Source: Acinetobacter sp. NIPH 2100
Lineage (GTDB): Bacteria > Pseudomonadota > Gammaproteobacteria > Pseudomonadales > Moraxellaceae
NCBI RefSeq assembly: GCF_000369805.1
Contig: NZ_KB850224.1
Span: forward strand, 558,001-622,000
Direction: 5' to 3'
Length of the DNA stretch: 64,000 bases
The notes under the pieces were generated by a model. That model worked only from the letters and a program-made list of their open reading frames with translations, was not told the DNA's origin and made no database searches. Made by a program: the position numbers and the translations under genes. Shown here piece after piece: positions 1 to 8,853 of this stretch (position 1 is its first letter; every line of letters begins with the position of its first letter).

Positions 1-1
1 A

Positions 2-244
2 AACTGGCAAAGCAGTACTTATGTTAAAGCCGTGAATCCACTGAAAGTGACTGAAAAGGTTGAGCAGGGCTCATATGCACTAGTGAACTTAATGGCTCGC
101 TATCAATTAACCAAAGACTTCTCCGCACAGCTAAATATCAATAATTTATTTGATAAAGAGTATTACGGAATTTTCCCTGCTTATGGCCAAACAACTTGGG
201 GAGCTCCAAGGAATGCCACTTTAGCTTTACGCTATCAATTCTAA
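2..244 (+). CDS. TonB-dependent receptor, C-terminal end (partial)
   Basis: Only the last 80 residues lie inside the window; the frame is open to the left edge, so the start is upstream. The visible part is alternating beta-strand sequence and ends in a strand closed by a terminal aromatic residue (ALRYQF), the usual outer-membrane barrel insertion signal. It has the INNLFDKEYY motif found near the end of TonB-dependent siderophore and metal-chelate receptors. These receptors import bound ligands through the outer membrane with energy from TonB-ExbBD. The ligand cannot be inferred from this fragment. A strong terminator starts 17 bp after the stop, so this is the last gene of its transcript. 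Confidence 0.85.
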   Translation, partial: NWQSSTYVKAVNPLKVTEKVEQGSYALVNLMARYQLTKDFSAQLNINNLFDKEYYGIFPAYGQTTWGAPRNATLALRYQF

Positions 245-260
245 AATTTAATAAATAAAA

Positions 261-286
261 AAACGGCTGAATTCAGCCGTTTTTTA
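261..286 (+). terminator. Rho-independent terminator after the TonB-dependent receptor
   Basis: A fully palindromic 20-bp stem (arms AACGGCTGAA / TTCAGCCGTT) is flanked by an A-run on the left and a T-run on the right, so it can stop transcription from both directions. It sits between the receptor stop and the convergent ABM-domain gene. Confidence 0.85.
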
Positions 287-314
287 TTGAAGATGTGGAT
301 AAGTTTAGGGTTAT

Positions 315-614
315 TCACAAGCCATTTTGAGTCGAATAAGCACGTTCAACTTTGCAGATTTCGACGCTAAAATCTTGATACCATTTTTCTTTACCTAAAC
401 GTTGAGCAACTAGATGTTCTGCATCTTGTTGCCAATGTTTGATATCTTCAAGACTGTTCCAGTAGGACAGCGCAATTTCAAAACCATTTTCACTACATGC
501 TTCAAACTTTAGGCAGTTGTATGTGCCCAATGCTTTATTTCTCAGCATTTGTGCCATTTCTGAATAAGTCGTATCAAGTTGTTTGATCGTGGCTTTAAAA
601 ATAACGATATACAT
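315..614 (-). CDS. antibiotic biosynthesis monooxygenase (ABM) family protein
   Basis: This 99-residue protein has the size and pattern of a single ABM ferredoxin-like domain: an N-terminal strand (YIVIFKATI), a helix, and a central segment with FEIALSYWNSLEDIKHWQQDAEH, here only described as the typical W-x-S-x-E-x-x-x-x-W arrangement. ABM proteins are small, usually dimeric and often cofactor-free; some act as monooxygenases or haem-degrading enzymes and many have no known substrate. The ATG is preceded by AGGG with 5-nt spacing. It lies 13 bp downstream of ybeY on the same strand and may be cotranscribed with it. The substrate is unknown, so only the family call is firm. Confidence 0.7.
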   Translation of the reverse strand: MYIVIFKATIKQLDTTYSEMAQMLRNKALGTYNCLKFEACSENGFEIALSYWNSLEDIKHWQQDAEHLVAQRLGKEKWYQDFSVEICKVERAYSTQNGL

Positions 615-627
615 AGCGCCCTATTAT

Positions 628-1113
628 TTACTGCTCATCGGCTTGATAAGGATTGGCGATACCTAATTTTTTCAGAATCTCAATCTCCAAAGCTTCCATT
701 TCTTCAGCCTCAGACTCACTGGTTTCATGATCGTAGCCAAGCAAATGGAGAACGCCATGAACCAGTAAATGGACGAAATGATCAGTTGGTGTTTTCTGCT
801 GCTCGGTAGCTTCTTGCAATACGATAGGAATGCAAATCACCAAATCACCGAGAGGTTCTGCATCGAGTAAGCTGAGCATTTCCTCAGGGATATCACTTGG
901 GAAGGACAGCACATTGGTGGGTTTGTCTTTTTCGCGATATTGCAGATTGAGCTCATGGCTTTCAGCGAGATCAACACAGGCAATCCCAATTTCACAATTG
1001 ACATCGAAACCGACATGACGCAGTGCAGTTTCAATTTGTTTTTTAATTTGACCACGTTTCAGTGGCAGTTCAGCAGCTTGAAAGTCTTGTTGAAGACTTA
1101 AATTGATTTTCAA
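628..1113 (-). CDS. ybeY: endoribonuclease YbeY, rRNA maturation factor
   Basis: YbeY is a zinc-dependent single-strand endoribonuclease that takes part in 16S rRNA 3'-end maturation and ribosome quality control in the cytoplasm. The 161-residue product is of family length and has the metal-binding motif [11 protein letters not shown] near residues 119-129, with its three histidines. The start is a TTG preceded by AAGGA at 6-nt spacing; no better ATG is near. It is downstream of ybeZ (phoH-like) and miaB on the same strand, the usual miaB-ybeZ-ybeY order. The ybeX (corC) gene that often follows in other Gammaproteobacteria is not here; an ABM-family gene takes its place. Confidence 0.95.
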   Translation of the reverse strand: MKINLSLQQDFQAAELPLKRGQIKKQIETALRHVGFDVNCEIGIACVDLAESHELNLQYREKDKPTNVLSFPSDIPEEMLSLLDAEPLGDLVICIPIVLQEATEQQKTPTDHFVHLLVHGVLHLLGYDHETSESEAEEMEALEIEILKKLGIANPYQADEQ

Positions 1114-1129
1114 AATAGATCCTTAAAAT

Positions 1130-1176
1130 CGCCCCCTACGACACGACTAAAGCATCGTAGGGGGAGTGAGGGGGAT
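1130..1176 (-). repeat. GC-rich hairpin between ybeZ and ybeY
   Basis: A perfect 10-bp inverted repeat (CCCCCTACGA / TCGTAGGGGG, at 1132-1141 and 1154-1163) is framed by a second C-rich/G-rich pair and short A/T runs. It lies in the 67-bp gap between two genes thought to be cotranscribed. It could act as an attenuating terminator. It also resembles the C-rich intergenic repeats at 38083, 52258 and 58199. Confidence 0.55.
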
Positions 1177-1180
1177 TTTT

Positions 1181-2257
1181 CTAAAAGTGTTGCGCATCCG
1201 CTGCAGAATCATTTTCTGCAACGAGTGCTTCTTGTCGAGCTTTGCGTTCGGCGCGGGCTTCAGCAGACAAACGTTGCTGTTCGCTGTCCCAACCTTCGTA
1301 AGCTTCTACAATTTTTTGTACCAATTGGTGACGGACGACATCTCGAGAATGGAAGCGGGTAATATGAATTTCATGCACATTTTCAATGACACGTAAGGCA
1401 TGTGCCAAGCCCGATTGCTGTCCGCGAGGTAAGTCAACTTGGGTGACATCACCTGTAATCACCGCACGCGAACCAAAACCTAAACGAGTGAGGAACATTT
1501 TCATCTGTTCAGGGGTGGTGTTTTGCGCTTCGTCTAAAATTACAAAGGAATGATTGAGTGTTCGTCCACGCATATAAGCAAGAGGAGCAACCTCAATCAC
1601 TTGGCGCTCGATCAGTTTGGCGACTTTTTCAAAGCCAAGCATTTCATATAACGCATCGTAAAGTGGACGTAAATAAGGATCAATCTTTTGAGTGAGATCG
1701 CCTGGTAAGAAACCGAGTTTTTCACCTGCTTCTACGGCAGGACGAACCAATAAGATCCGTTGGATTTCATTACGCTCCAGCATATCTACCGCTGCTGCAA
1801 CAGCAAGATAGGTTTTACCCGTACCTGCTGGACCAACACCGAATGAAATATCGCTTTGTAAAATACGCTGTACATAACGCTTTTGATTGGCGCCACGTGG
1901 GTTGATACGCCCTTTGCGGGTCTGCAACCAAACATTATCTAAACCCGTGTGTTCTTGATCTGAATCATCCATCAGTTCACGGTCTGTCTGTGAACCTTGG
2001 ATCATCAAATGGATCGCATCGGCACTGATTTGTGAGGAAATTTCTGATTCTTGATAGAGCCGTTGCAATAATGCTTCGGCTCTTTCGACCGCTTCTATAT
2101 CACCATCGAGATAAAAGGCATCGCCACGGTGAGTAATTTTGACATCTAAACGTTGTTCGATTTGTTTTAAATGCCCGTTATACGCACCGAGCATGCTTTT
2201 CAAACGTTCCATTGAAATCTCAGGGAACGTTACTGTACGTCGAATCGCTGCAGTCAA
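1181..2257 (-). CDS. ybeZ: PhoH-like ATPase YbeZ
   Basis: YbeZ is a cytoplasmic P-loop ATPase of the PhoH family that works with the YbeY nuclease in RNA and ribosome metabolism. The sequence has a KH-like N-terminal part (about residues 5-90), a Walker A motif GPAGTGKT and a Walker B-like motif VILDEAQN. I chose the TTG at 2257, which has AAGGG at good spacing and gives 358 residues beginning with the family-typical LTAAIRRTVTF. An in-frame TTG at 2317 would add 20 residues, but it overlaps the end of miaB and has no ribosome binding site. The gene sits between miaB and ybeY and is probably in one operon with them. Confidence 0.92.
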   Translation of the reverse strand: MTAAIRRTVTFPEISMERLKSMLGAYNGHLKQIEQRLDVKITHRGDAFYLDGDIEAVERAEALLQRLYQESEISSQISADAIHLMIQGSQTDRELMDDSDQEHTGLDNVWLQTRKGRINPRGANQKRYVQRILQSDISFGVGPAGTGKTYLAVAAAVDMLERNEIQRILLVRPAVEAGEKLGFLPGDLTQKIDPYLRPLYDALYEMLGFEKVAKLIERQVIEVAPLAYMRGRTLNHSFVILDEAQNTTPEQMKMFLTRLGFGSRAVITGDVTQVDLPRGQQSGLAHALRVIENVHEIHITRFHSRDVVRHQLVQKIVEAYEGWDSEQQRLSAEARAERKARQEALVAENDSAADAQHF

Positions 2258-2297
2258 GATAAACCCTTTTTGTTGCTTTGTAGGAATACCCCTTACA

Positions 2298-3749
2298 TTA
2301 CGCCACGTCAGGTTCAAGATTCAAGAGTTCACCATAAACTAAATTTAAAGTTTTAATTTCGGTGATCTCAATCTCTGCGAAACGCCCAATCCACGTGGCA
2401 TCACCAATAAAAGTAACTAAACGTGTATTGTCGGCTGTACCCATTAAAACATTTGGATTTTTATCCGATACTTTTTCAATCAGAACACGCTCGATTTTGC
2501 CCAGCATTGCATCAGTTTTATCAATACTTGATTGTTTAATCACTTGTTGAACTTGTGCTAAACGATCTTTTTTCACTTGTTCAGGTGTACTATCTGGTAA
2601 ATCAGAAGCAGGCGTACCTGGACGTTTTGAGTAAACAAAACTGTAAGAATGATCGAAATCCAAATCTTTAATGAATTGCAGTGTTTCAGCAAAATGCGCA
2701 TCGGTTTCACCAGGGAAACCAATAATGAAGTCGCTGGATAAATGCATATCTGGGCGAACTTTACGCAATTTAGCAATTTTATCGATGTACACATCAATAG
2801 TGTGGTTACGTTTCATAGCTTGCAATACATCGTTTGAGCCACTTTGTACTGGTAGATGTAAATGCGAAACCATTTGCGGTAAATCACGATAGCATTGAAT
2901 TAAATCTTCAGAGAATTCAAGCGGGTGAGAGGTGGTATAGCGTAAACGACCGATGCCTGGGATTTCTGCGACTAAACGGAGTAACTCAGGGAAGGTACAA
3001 ATCTCACCTTCAAAGGTTTCACCACGATAGCCATTCACATTTTGACCGAGTAAGCTGATTTCACGTACGCCTTTTTCAGCCAAGCCAGCAATTTCTGCCA
3101 ATACATCATCCAATGGACGAGAGACTTCCTCACCACGGGTATACGGAACCACACAGAATGAACAGTATTTAGAGCAGCCTTCCATAATTGAAACAAATGC
3201 TTTAAAGCCTTCCACACGTGGTTCTGGCAAAAAGTCAAACTTTTCGATATCTGGGAAAGAAATATCAACCAATTTGATTTTTTCTTTCTTTGGCTTTTCC
3301 ACTTGCTCATTATGCTGATCTAACATTTGTGGCAAACGGTGCAAGGTTTGCGGACCAAATACCATATCGACATAAGGTGCACGTTTTTGGATGTTGTCAC
3401 CTTCCTGAGAAGCGACACAACCACCTACACCAATCACTAGATCAGGATTTTTTTCTTTAAGCTTGCGCCAGCGGCCTAAACCACTAAATACTTTTTCTTG
3501 TGCTTTTTCACGAATTGAACAGGTATTCATGAGCAGGATATCTGCTTCATTCGGATTGTCAGTGAGCACATAGCCGTGTGAATCACCTAACAAATCTGCC
3601 ATACGATGACTGTCATACTCATTCATCTGACACCCTTGAGTTTCAATAAACAATTTCTTGATCGAAACATCAGCGGTGTGCATTGGCTGGGTAACAGTGT
3701 TTTCTGAAGCAGCTTTTACAGCACTGGGAATGAATGTTTGAACCGTCAT
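2298..3749 (-). CDS. miaB: tRNA-2-methylthio-N6-dimethylallyladenosine synthase MiaB
   Basis: MiaB is a radical-SAM methylthiotransferase that adds a methylthio group to N6-isopentenyl-A37 of tRNAs reading UNN codons. The 483 residues show the expected order: an N-terminal UPF0004 domain with three cluster cysteines ([31 protein letters not shown]), the radical-SAM cluster motif [15 protein letters not shown], and a C-terminal TRAM domain. An N-terminal extension of about 25 residues precedes the conserved start [10 protein letters not shown]. It is the first gene of the miaB-ybeZ-ybeY group; the ybeZ start follows its stop by about 40 bp. Confidence 0.96.
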   Translation of the reverse strand: MTVQTFIPSAVKAASENTVTQPMHTADVSIKKLFIETQGCQMNEYDSHRMADLLGDSHGYVLTDNPNEADILLMNTCSIREKAQEKVFSGLGRWRKLKEKNPDLVIGVGGCVASQEGDNIQKRAPYVDMVFGPQTLHRLPQMLDQHNEQVEKPKKEKIKLVDISFPDIEKFDFLPEPRVEGFKAFVSIMEGCSKYCSFCVVPYTRGEEVSRPLDDVLAEIAGLAEKGVREISLLGQNVNGYRGETFEGEICTFPELLRLVAEIPGIGRLRYTTSHPLEFSEDLIQCYRDLPQMVSHLHLPVQSGSNDVLQAMKRNHTIDVYIDKIAKLRKVRPDMHLSSDFIIGFPGETDAHFAETLQFIKDLDFDHSYSFVYSKRPGTPASDLPDSTPEQVKKDRLAQVQQVIKQSSIDKTDAMLGKIERVLIEKVSDKNPNVLMGTADNTRLVTFIGDATWIGRFAEIEITEIKTLNLVYGELLNLEPDVA

Positions 3750-3965
3750 GCAGGCTCCTAAACAAGGTGGATTTAAATAAACGGCGGATTATAGCAGTAT
3801 TTTAGACTGAACGCAGAGAATAAAAAACTGACAAAAATGGACAGTTTGTGAATAAAATTGCGTGAATTTTAATGAATATGAATCAGTAATTTACATAACA
3901 CAACAATAGTAGAAGGCTAGACTTATTACACTATAATGGCAGGGCGAAATTGGGCATATATATTG

Positions 3966-5957
3966 ATGAAGATGAAAAAGCAGCGTGATTTTAGAACAAC
4001 CGAAAGTCATAAATTGAATAACAAGAACAGCCTCCGTTGTTTTATCGCAATGGGCGGCATGATTGCTTGCTCCGCTGTCTATGCTTTAGATGAACAATTT
4101 AATGACGCGTTGCGCGCTGCCAATGCAAGTAATACTGCTTTGCTCGATCAATACCAATTTGAAATGCAAAATGATGCACTGGGTTATTATCCTGAGTATT
4201 GGAAATTGAATACCAATCTGGGATTTCAACCTGCATCCTCAATTATTAGTTTTGCACAACGCTACCCTCAATCTGCGATGGCAGAAAAACTGGCTGCCGA
4301 TTTTGTTGAAGAAAAAGTAAAACTGGGTAGCTTCGCGGATGCGAAACCTGTCCTCAGTTATGTGACCAATCCAGATCAAGAAGAAAGCTGTGCTGTGGCA
4401 CAGGTACGCGCAAAAACAGGCGATAGTCTGGTTTTTGCCGAATATAAAGATATTTGGCTCACCACCAATTCTCAGCCTGAATCATGTAATGGTTTAGGCC
4501 GTTTGATGTTGTCTAGTCCACTGCTGACTGCTCAAGATCGCCAGCAAAGATTATGGGGGCAACTCCGTGCAGGTCAATCTGGACCCGCAATTGCGACAGC
4601 TCAAACCATGGGTTTGAACCTTTCTTTAGCGCAGTTCAATCAAATTCAAGCCAATCCATTAGGGTATTTGTGGAGTGCGCCAAAAGCAAATGATGCGGAT
4701 TATGCTTATTTGATTTTTGCATTAGGGCGTGTTGCAGATAGCGATTTAACCAATGCATTGGGTAATATCCAGCGAGTTGCACAAGATACGCCACAACCTG
4801 TACAGAAATATTTGTACCGTACCATTGGTTATGTGGGTGGTACCACCGTGATGAAGAATGGTTTTAATCGTGAAGTCTTAAATGCTTTTGATCAAAGCTA
4901 TGGTTACCCATTGAGTCCAGAAGAAGCAGAGATTTATGCCCGTCAGGCGATTCGTTTTGGTGCTTGGGAAAGTTTAGTTCGTGCCATTGATGCGATGTCT
5001 GTGACCCAAAAACAGGAAGATCGTTGGCAGTATTGGTTAGCACGTGCATCGGAGCAACGTTCGGATAGCGGGTCAAAACAAGCAGCACAGCAGATTTATC
5101 GCAAGCTTGCACAAAGTGGTGATGACTATCACAACCTGCTCGCCAAAGATCGTTTAGGCGAACGCTATAATCATCAGCCTTATAATGAACAACCAAGTGC
5201 CCAAGATACACAGCGCCTCAATCAAAATATTCATTTTAGACGTGCTTTTGCATTAAGAGATGTCAATGCCCCAGCCAACTATACTAATCGTGAGTGGAAC
5301 TGGGCAGTTCGCCAAGCATATTTACAACACGACGATGGTCTGCTTCTCGCAGCAGCAAAACGTGCCCATGATGTAGGTTGGTATGATCGCGCTATTTATG
5401 CCGCGGACCGTACCACATCTCGCCATAATGATACTTACCGTTATGCGACACCACATCGTAGCAATGTAACCAGCCATAGTTACAATGCTGGTATTGATCC
5501 TGCTTGGGCGTATGGTTTAATGCGCCAAGAAAGCCGTTTTGTGACTTCTGCACGTTCACATGTTGGGGCGGGTGGCTTAATGCAGATCATGCCAAATACA
5601 GCAAAACTGATTGCACGACAAATGGGTGAAACTTATAACCCTGCGGCATTAAGTGAAATGAATACCAATATTCGTTACGGGACTTATTACCTTTCAATGA
5701 TCCAAAGTCAATTGAGCGGTAGTTCTGTATTGGCAACTGCGGGTTATAACGCTGGTCCGAATCGTGCGCGCCGTTGGCAGCCTGATGTTCAGACCATGGC
5801 AGCGGATCAATACACTGAAACCATTCCGTTACTGGAAACACGTGACTATGTAAAACATGTCATGACCAATGCCACGCATTATGGTGTGGTATTAGGGCAA
5901 GGGGCGCAGTCGTTAGAAAAACGAATGAGCACGATTCCTGTACGCAGTGGGCCTTAA
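3966..5957 (+). CDS. slt: soluble lytic murein transglycosylase (Slt70-like)
   Basis: This periplasmic enzyme cleaves the MurNAc-GlcNAc bond of peptidoglycan non-hydrolytically, forming 1,6-anhydromuropeptides. It has a signal peptide ending in SAVYA-LDEQ, a long alpha-helical region of roughly 450 residues like the U-shaped superhelix of Slt70, and a C-terminal SLT domain with the catalytic Glu in MRQESRF and the motifs GAGGLMQIMPNTA and AGYNAGPNR. I chose the ATG at 3966 (663 residues). An ATG at 3936 in the same frame adds ten residues, but it lies inside a TATAAT hexamer that could be a -10 box; ribosome binding sites are weak for both. The RNase T2-like gene follows about 80 bp downstream. 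Confidence 0.9.
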   Translation: MKMKKQRDFRTTESHKLNNKNSLRCFIAMGGMIACSAVYALDEQFNDALRAANASNTALLDQYQFEMQNDALGYYPEYWKLNTNLGFQPASSIISFAQRYPQSAMAEKLAADFVEEKVKLGSFADAKPVLSYVTNPDQEESCAVAQVRAKTGDSLVFAEYKDIWLTTNSQPESCNGLGRLMLSSPLLTAQDRQQRLWGQLRAGQSGPAIATAQTMGLNLSLAQFNQIQANPLGYLWSAPKANDADYAYLIFALGRVADSDLTNALGNIQRVAQDTPQPVQKYLYRTIGYVGGTTVMKNGFNREVLNAFDQSYGYPLSPEEAEIYARQAIRFGAWESLVRAIDAMSVTQKQEDRWQYWLARASEQRSDSGSKQAAQQIYRKLAQSGDDYHNLLAKDRLGERYNHQPYNEQPSAQDTQRLNQNIHFRRAFALRDVNAPANYTNREWNWAVRQAYLQHDDGLLLAAAKRAHDVGWYDRAIYAADRTTSRHNDTYRYATPHRSNVTSHSYNAGIDPAWAYGLMRQESRFVTSARSHVGAGGLMQIMPNTAKLIARQMGETYNPAALSEMNTNIRYGTYYLSMIQSQLSGSSVLATAGYNAGPNRARRWQPDVQTMAADQYTETIPLLETRDYVKHVMTNATHYGVVLGQGAQSLEKRMSTIPVRSGP

Positions 5958-6035
5958 GACACAGCAAGATGTTTAAGTGAAACAATGAAGTTTTTGCATT
6001 TGATGAAACCCGTCCAATTACTCAAAGGGCAGTTG

Positions 6036-6671
6036 ATGAGATCTCTACAGGTGTTGATCTGTTATTCGGTCTTGTCTTTTACTGCACCCTTACATGCTGC
6101 AAGTGATCAAGATGTGGCGGGATATGTCATGCATGTACAAATGACACCAGCAGCGTGTGCCTTTGATTCATCACGACAAAAACAACGTAAATGTTTGGAA
6201 GGTTACTCACTGACCATTGCAAGCTTATTGCCTGAAGTGCCTTTAAATCGGGATTGTTCAACCAAAACCTCTGCCAAACTCTCACCATTACAAGCCAAAG
6301 TGGTTGCGCGGGTAATGCCTGATGAAAATGCACGTGTGCAACTGTGGCAGGATGTCGGTGGATGTATGCCCATGAATGCCAGTCAATATTTTAGAACAGT
6401 GATTAACTTCGCTGAGCGTTTGAAAATACCAGCCGATTTGACCAGTCCAAATACGATTGAAGTTCAAAAAGAAAATTTGAGACAGCAATTTACCAAGCTC
6501 AATCCATCTTTACCGCCCAACGGGATTCGCTTTACTTGCCAGTCATCAAGATTTGATACGGTTTTAACTGAAATTCGCGTCTGTTATCAGAAAAATGGTC
6601 AATATAAACAATGTGCAAGCCATATTGTGACGGGCTGCCCAAGTGAGTTTACAATTAAAGGAAGTTATTAG
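6036..6671 (+). CDS. secreted RNase T2-like protein lacking the catalytic histidines
   Basis: The product has a clean signal peptide (MRSLQVLICYSVLSFTAPLHA) and then a sequence that follows the layout of periplasmic RNase I (RNase T2 family). The C-terminal parts match best: a CMPMNASQYFRTV segment, an IRFTCQ...LTEIRVCY segment and a final FTIKGSY. The two catalytic motifs are destroyed. The first, FTIHGLWP in the family, reads LTIASLLP here (His to Ala62). The second, HEWxKHGxC, reads LWQDVGGC (Glu to Leu103, Lys to Asp106, His to Val107). Cysteines are retained. It is therefore probably a non-catalytic binding protein or a drifted relic. I chose the ATG at 6036, which has AAAGGG upstream and places the signal peptide at the N terminus; 5985 is an alternative start. 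Assignment is by eye and from memory of RNase I. Confidence 0.6.
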   Translation: MRSLQVLICYSVLSFTAPLHAASDQDVAGYVMHVQMTPAACAFDSSRQKQRKCLEGYSLTIASLLPEVPLNRDCSTKTSAKLSPLQAKVVARVMPDENARVQLWQDVGGCMPMNASQYFRTVINFAERLKIPADLTSPNTIEVQKENLRQQFTKLNPSLPPNGIRFTCQSSRFDTVLTEIRVCYQKNGQYKQCASHIVTGCPSEFTIKGSY

Positions 6672-6838
6672 AGATTTACCTAGTTTGATTTGTATTTTCT
6701 ATTAGACTTTTGTTGAAATTCATTCTCTTTTACATGCATCTGTATTCGCTTTAGAGTACAATCTTTGCCGTTTATGATAATTCGATTGAATAATAATAGC
6801 GTTCAATCGTGCAAACGCATCTCATTGGAGAATATCAC

Positions 6839-7825
6839 ATGAAGCAACCCGTTCGTGTAGCCGTTACAGGCGCTGCTGGTCAAATTGGTTATAGCTTATT
6901 ATTCCGTATCGCAAGCGGTGAAATGCTCGGTAAAGATCAACCAGTAATTTTACAATTGCTTGAAGTTCCTTTTGAGAAAGCTCAACAAGCGCTTAAAGGC
7001 GTAATGATGGAACTTGACGACTGTGCTTTCCCATTATTGGCAGGTATGATCGGGACTGATGATCCTAAAGTTGCATTTAAAGATGCTGACTATGCATTGT
7101 TGGTAGGTTCACGTCCACGTGGTCCTGGTATGGAACGTGCTGACTTGTTGAAAGTCAACGGTGAAATTTTCATTGGTCAAGGCCAAGCACTTAACGAAGT
7201 TGCTAGCCGTGATGTTAAAGTATTGGTTGTAGGAAACCCTGCAAATACCAATGCCTATATCGCAATGAAATCTGCGCCAGATCTTCCAGCGAAAAACTTT
7301 ACAGCAATGTTACGTCTTGACCACAACCGTGCGTTAACTCAAATTGCTCAAAAAGCGGGTGTTGCAGTTTCTGATATCGAGAAATTAACGGTTTGGGGTA
7401 ACCACTCTCCAACAATGTATGCTGACTACCGTTTTGCAACTGCAAATGGCGAAAGCTTAAAAGACAAAATCAACGATGCAGAATGGAACAAAGATACGTT
7501 CCTTCCAACTGTTGGTAAACGTGGTGCTGCGATCATCGAAGCGCGTGGTTTGTCTTCAGCTGCTTCAGCTGCGAATGCTGCAATCGACCATATGCGTGAC
7601 TGGGCGTTGGGTACAAACGGCAAATGGGTAACTATGGGTATCCCATCTGACGGTTCTTATGGTATTCCAGAAGGCGTAATGTACGGTGTGCCAGTGACTT
7701 GTGAAAATGGCGAATACACACGTGTTGAAGGTCTTGAAATTGATGAATTCAGCCGTGAGCGCATGAACATCACGCTTCAAGAACTTGAAGATGAGCGTGC
7801 AGCGATTGCTGACATGTTAAAATAA
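6839..7825 (+). CDS. mdh: malate dehydrogenase
   Basis: Malate dehydrogenase oxidises malate to oxaloacetate with NAD+ in the TCA cycle. The 328 residues belong to the larger cytosolic-type MDH group (about 325-330 residues): NAD-binding motif [12 protein letters not shown], substrate-binding arginines in [14 protein letters not shown] and MLRLDHNRA, the catalytic His in [12 protein letters not shown], and the [20 protein letters not shown] loop. The ATG at 6839 has TTGGAG at 8 nt; an upstream frame start at 6809 has none. Codon choice looks strongly biased, as expected for a highly expressed enzyme. It is monocistronic, closed by a strong terminator. Confidence 0.97.
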   Translation: MKQPVRVAVTGAAGQIGYSLLFRIASGEMLGKDQPVILQLLEVPFEKAQQALKGVMMELDDCAFPLLAGMIGTDDPKVAFKDADYALLVGSRPRGPGMERADLLKVNGEIFIGQGQALNEVASRDVKVLVVGNPANTNAYIAMKSAPDLPAKNFTAMLRLDHNRALTQIAQKAGVAVSDIEKLTVWGNHSPTMYADYRFATANGESLKDKINDAEWNKDTFLPTVGKRGAAIIEARGLSSAASAANAAIDHMRDWALGTNGKWVTMGIPSDGSYGIPEGVMYGVPVTCENGEYTRVEGLEIDEFSRERMNITLQELEDERAAIADMLK

Positions 7826-7845
7826 TTTATCTTTTTGATAAATTG

Positions 7846-7874
7846 AAAGCACTCTCCTAGAGAGTGCTTTTTTT
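7846..7874 (+). terminator. terminator of mdh
   Basis: A long stem (AAAGCACTCT / AGAGTGCTTT around a short CCTAG-type loop) is followed by a run of T residues 20 bp after the mdh stop. Confidence 0.9.
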
Positions 7875-7981
7875 ATGAGATAACGAACAAAAAACAACAA
7901 GAAAATATAGACATACATCTGCATGATAATGGTATTTACTGTTAAATTATTTTTATAAGAGAGATGATTTGGAGAATAACA

Positions 7982-8224
7982 ATGTTTGAACAGCAACCGA
8001 CACTGGAACTTTTATTTGAGCAACTCGGGCTTGGGGCTGATGATGCTGCAATTGAAAGTTTTGTCAAAGCCCATCAGTTACCTGCCGATCAAAAATTACA
8101 TGAAGCTGAGTTTTGGAGTGCGGGACAGCGAGATTTTCTAAAAAGTCATTGGGATAAAGATGATGAGTGGGCCATTGTGATCGATGAGCTTAATCAGCAA
8201 TTACATCTCGACAGTACAAAGTAA
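7982..8224 (+). CDS. DUF2789 family protein
   Basis: This 80-residue acidic cytoplasmic protein matches the DUF2789 pattern I know from Gammaproteobacteria: an N-terminal LELLFEQLGLGADDAAIESFV, a central FWSAGQRDFL and a C-terminal DDEWAIVIDELNQQL. The family is a small helical protein of unknown function. The ATG at 7982 has TTGGAG 9 nt upstream, the same arrangement as mdh; a longer start at 7964 has no such site. It has its own terminator and converges with the next gene. Confidence 0.8.
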   Translation: MFEQQPTLELLFEQLGLGADDAAIESFVKAHQLPADQKLHEAEFWSAGQRDFLKSHWDKDDEWAIVIDELNQQLHLDSTK

Positions 8225-8238
8225 TGAAGCGATAAAGA

Positions 8239-8262
8239 AAGCTCACATCAGTGAGCTTTTTT
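8239..8262 (+). terminator. bidirectional terminator between convergent genes
   Basis: Arms AAGCTCAC / GTGAGCTT with a four-base loop are followed by T residues. The stem overlaps the stop codon of the minus-strand gene ending at 8248, so it can serve both genes. Confidence 0.8.
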
Positions 8263-8775
8263 GTGAATCAATGCTTTAAACCAATCTTCTTGGCGTACAG
8301 AGTTAAAAGTAGGATGCAGTTGTAATAACTCTAAATCATGATCCAAGCAAGATACGTATTTCGTTAGCCAATGCCGTGTTAATGCTAGTTCTTGCTTAGC
8401 AGCTGAAGCGTAAGCCAAGAAGAAATAAATCTCTAAGTGTTCTGTATATGCTAAAGGTTTAAGAATTTGCTGTGTAATTAAAGCAAAACGCTGCTCTTTA
8501 GTGAGCTCAAAGTAAATCATATAGGCTTTGGCTAAACATAAAGACAAATTCAAATACAAGCTTAATGGCATTTCATCATATTCAACACGAGCTTGTTCAA
8601 GCAGTACGATTGCTTCTTGTAAGAAATGCAATTGTTCCTGACGAATATGGCTCAGTACCACCAATTGCAAACGTAGGTCAGCACGTTCTAAAGCAAGTTC
8701 GGGGGTATTGCTGTCTAAATAGAGTTGGTCTGTTTCACCAATTCGAGCAATCACTTGTTGAGTTTCATTCGACAT
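8248..8775 (-). CDS. conserved hypothetical protein, all-helical
   Basis: I do not recognise a named family for this 175-residue protein. It has no signal peptide or membrane segment, and it is rich in Leu, Glu and Gln in a heptad-like pattern. Repeated pairs of amphipathic helices such as FLQEAIVLLEQARVEY and LSLCLAKAYMIYFEL suggest a TPR-like helical-repeat fold. It begins MSNETQQV and ends with the basic tail HKKAH. The gene is alone on its strand between a convergent DUF2789 gene and an upstream 2OG-Fe(II) oxygenase gene 78 bp away, with which it could be cotranscribed. A role as a protein-interaction adaptor is only inference. Confidence 0.7.
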   Translation of the reverse strand: MSNETQQVIARIGETDQLYLDSNTPELALERADLRLQLVVLSHIRQEQLHFLQEAIVLLEQARVEYDEMPLSLYLNLSLCLAKAYMIYFELTKEQRFALITQQILKPLAYTEHLEIYFFLAYASAAKQELALTRHWLTKYVSCLDHDLELLQLHPTFNSVRQEDWFKALIHKKAH

Positions 8776-8853
8776 TATTGATCCAAAATCGTCAGTTATG
8801 CGTGATATATAAGGTTGTTTTTACGAATTTAAAGGCTGGAAAGTAAATAGAGC

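Noticed and set aside
3932..3937. TATAAT as the slt promoter -10 box
   Set aside because: The hexamer is perfect but no acceptable -35 box lies 16-18 bp upstream, so it was not listed as a promoter; it was only used as an argument against the ATG at 3936.
6729..6762. mdh promoter TTTACA...TACAAT
   Set aside because: The spacer is 22 bp, too long for a sigma-70 promoter.
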